Shown here one piece after another: positions 5,714 through 6,294 of a DNA stretch of 6,294 bases (its first letter is position 1; each line of letters begins with the position of its first letter). A model generated the notes under the pieces. That model searched no databases. It was not told the origin of the DNA and worked only from the letters and a program-made list of their open reading frames with translations. This DNA is from Acidobacteriota bacterium (GTDB lineage: Bacteria > Acidobacteriota > Terriglobia > Bryobacterales > Bryobacteraceae), in assembly GCA_018268875.1 (NCBI GenBank), contig JAFDVT010000137.1, forward strand, positions 1 through 6,294, given 5' to 3'. The translations under genes were made by a program, and so were the position numbers.

Positions 5714-6294
5714 GTGCGAGCTTCCTGCCTTTTCTTGCTTTTCCTTGCAGTACCTCTTTGTTCCGGCGAGTTCCCCACTTCCCTGTACGCCTTCCCCGGC
5801 AAAGCCCCGTCCATTGACGGCGTGATTTCGCCCGGCGAATGGGACGACGCGACGCAATTTTACGGCGTCGAAACCTGGACGCCGCAATTTTCCAAAACCG
5901 TCGACGCCAACGACCTGTCGCTGCACGGCTACGTCAAGCACGACGGCACGCGGCTTTACTTTGCGTTTGAGGTCGTCGACGACGTGCTGTACGGCATCGA
6001 CACGCCGCGCTGGCTGCCGTCGAACAACGCCAAGGCCCATGAACTCAGCCGTGACGGCTGGCCCTGGTTCGGCGACGAGATGGAACTGCTGATCAATGCG
6101 GCGAACAAGTGGTCCGGCAACGAGAACGCCGCGGGCGACGGGTCGTCGTGGCAGATGGTGGTGAACCTCACCAAGTCTCGCCTGGGCGGCGTCGGCAAAG
6201 GCGGACTCCTCGAAGGCGAACCTCGCAGCAAGGAAGCGGCGTGGAACAAGTACCGCGAATGGATCGAGACCGGCGCGATGCAAGCTGCGGCCAA
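5714..6294 (+). CDS. Secreted protein with CBM9-like carbohydrate-binding domain (3' truncated by window)
   Basis: An open frame runs from GTG 5714 to the window edge, giving 193 complete codons. The N-terminus MRASCLFLLFLAVPLCSGEF is a signal peptide; the Cys at 16 lacks a proper lipobox. From residue about 24 the sequence resembles family 9 carbohydrate-binding / DOMON-type domains: APSIDGVISPGEWDDA (31-46), an LYFAFEVVDD strand (81-90) and GDEMELLINA (120-129). Aromatic residues are plentiful. Such domains occur alone or at the front of larger secreted or outer-membrane proteins; the missing 3' part decides which. The GTG has no clear ribosome site, but it gives the only complete signal sequence; TTG 5735 would start inside it. 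It lies 36 bp after cpoB in the same frame, so it may share the transcript, but a Tol function is not implied. Confidence 0.75.
   Translation, partial: MRASCLFLLFLAVPLCSGEFPTSLYAFPGKAPSIDGVISPGEWDDATQFYGVETWTPQFSKTVDANDLSLHGYVKHDGTRLYFAFEVVDDVLYGIDTPRWLPSNNAKAHELSRDGWPWFGDEMELLINAANKWSGNENAAGDGSSWQMVVNLTKSRLGGVGKGGLLEGEPRSKEAAWNKYREWIETGAMQAAA

Noticed and set aside
4754..6283. Long open frame (509 codons) on the - strand opposite cpoB and the CBM9-like gene
   Set aside because: Same reason: both + strand genes have signal peptides and family motifs, while the antisense protein is low in complexity and Arg/Val/His-rich.

Overview
The window carries a complete tol-pal operon on the + strand: tolQ, tolR, a short tolA/TonB-type gene, tolB, pal and cpoB (ybgF). 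It is flanked by the 3' end of an unidentified gene on the left and the 5' part of a secreted carbohydrate-binding-like gene on the right. The DNA is GC-rich with G/C-ending codons, and several genes appear to use TTG or GTG starts. Pal has the GHCDERG and paired-cysteine C-terminal signature, and TolA is short with a TonB-type C-terminus. Together with the CBM9-like neighbour this suggests a Gram-negative, non-enterobacterial soil-type bacterium. Acidobacteriota (Solibacter/Bryobacter-like) is my best guess, but it is an inference from protein style and not from any marker gene.

Layout. Positions 1-216 hold the last 71 codons of an unrecognised + strand gene. Positions 217-466 are the intergenic leader of the tol operon. 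It contains an imperfect hairpin (309-334), a -10-like hexamer (431-436), a perfect 12-bp palindrome (437-448) and a good Shine-Dalgarno before a TTG start. tolQ (467-1150) and tolR (1163-1621) are 12 bp apart. tolA (1635-2417) follows after 13 bp and overlaps tolB (2414-3778) by 4 bp (ATGA). pal (3831-4619) comes after 52 bp. A strong 17-bp-class hairpin (4653-4692) lies between pal and cpoB (4733-5677). The final gene starts at a GTG at 5714 and runs off the window.

How they work together. TolQ and TolR form the inner-membrane proton-driven motor that energises TolA. TolA reaches across the periplasm to TolB and Pal, and Pal tethers the outer membrane to peptidoglycan. CpoB is the usual last periplasmic partner, linking Tol to cell-wall synthesis at division. 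The core is conventional. The deviations are an Ig-like domain inserted in Pal between the lipid anchor and the OmpA-like domain, a TolA with a much reduced periplasm-spanning segment, a twin-arginine-like signal peptide on TolB, and the regulatory-looking leader. I see no RNA genes, insertion sequences, CRISPR arrays or evidence of a wholly new system.
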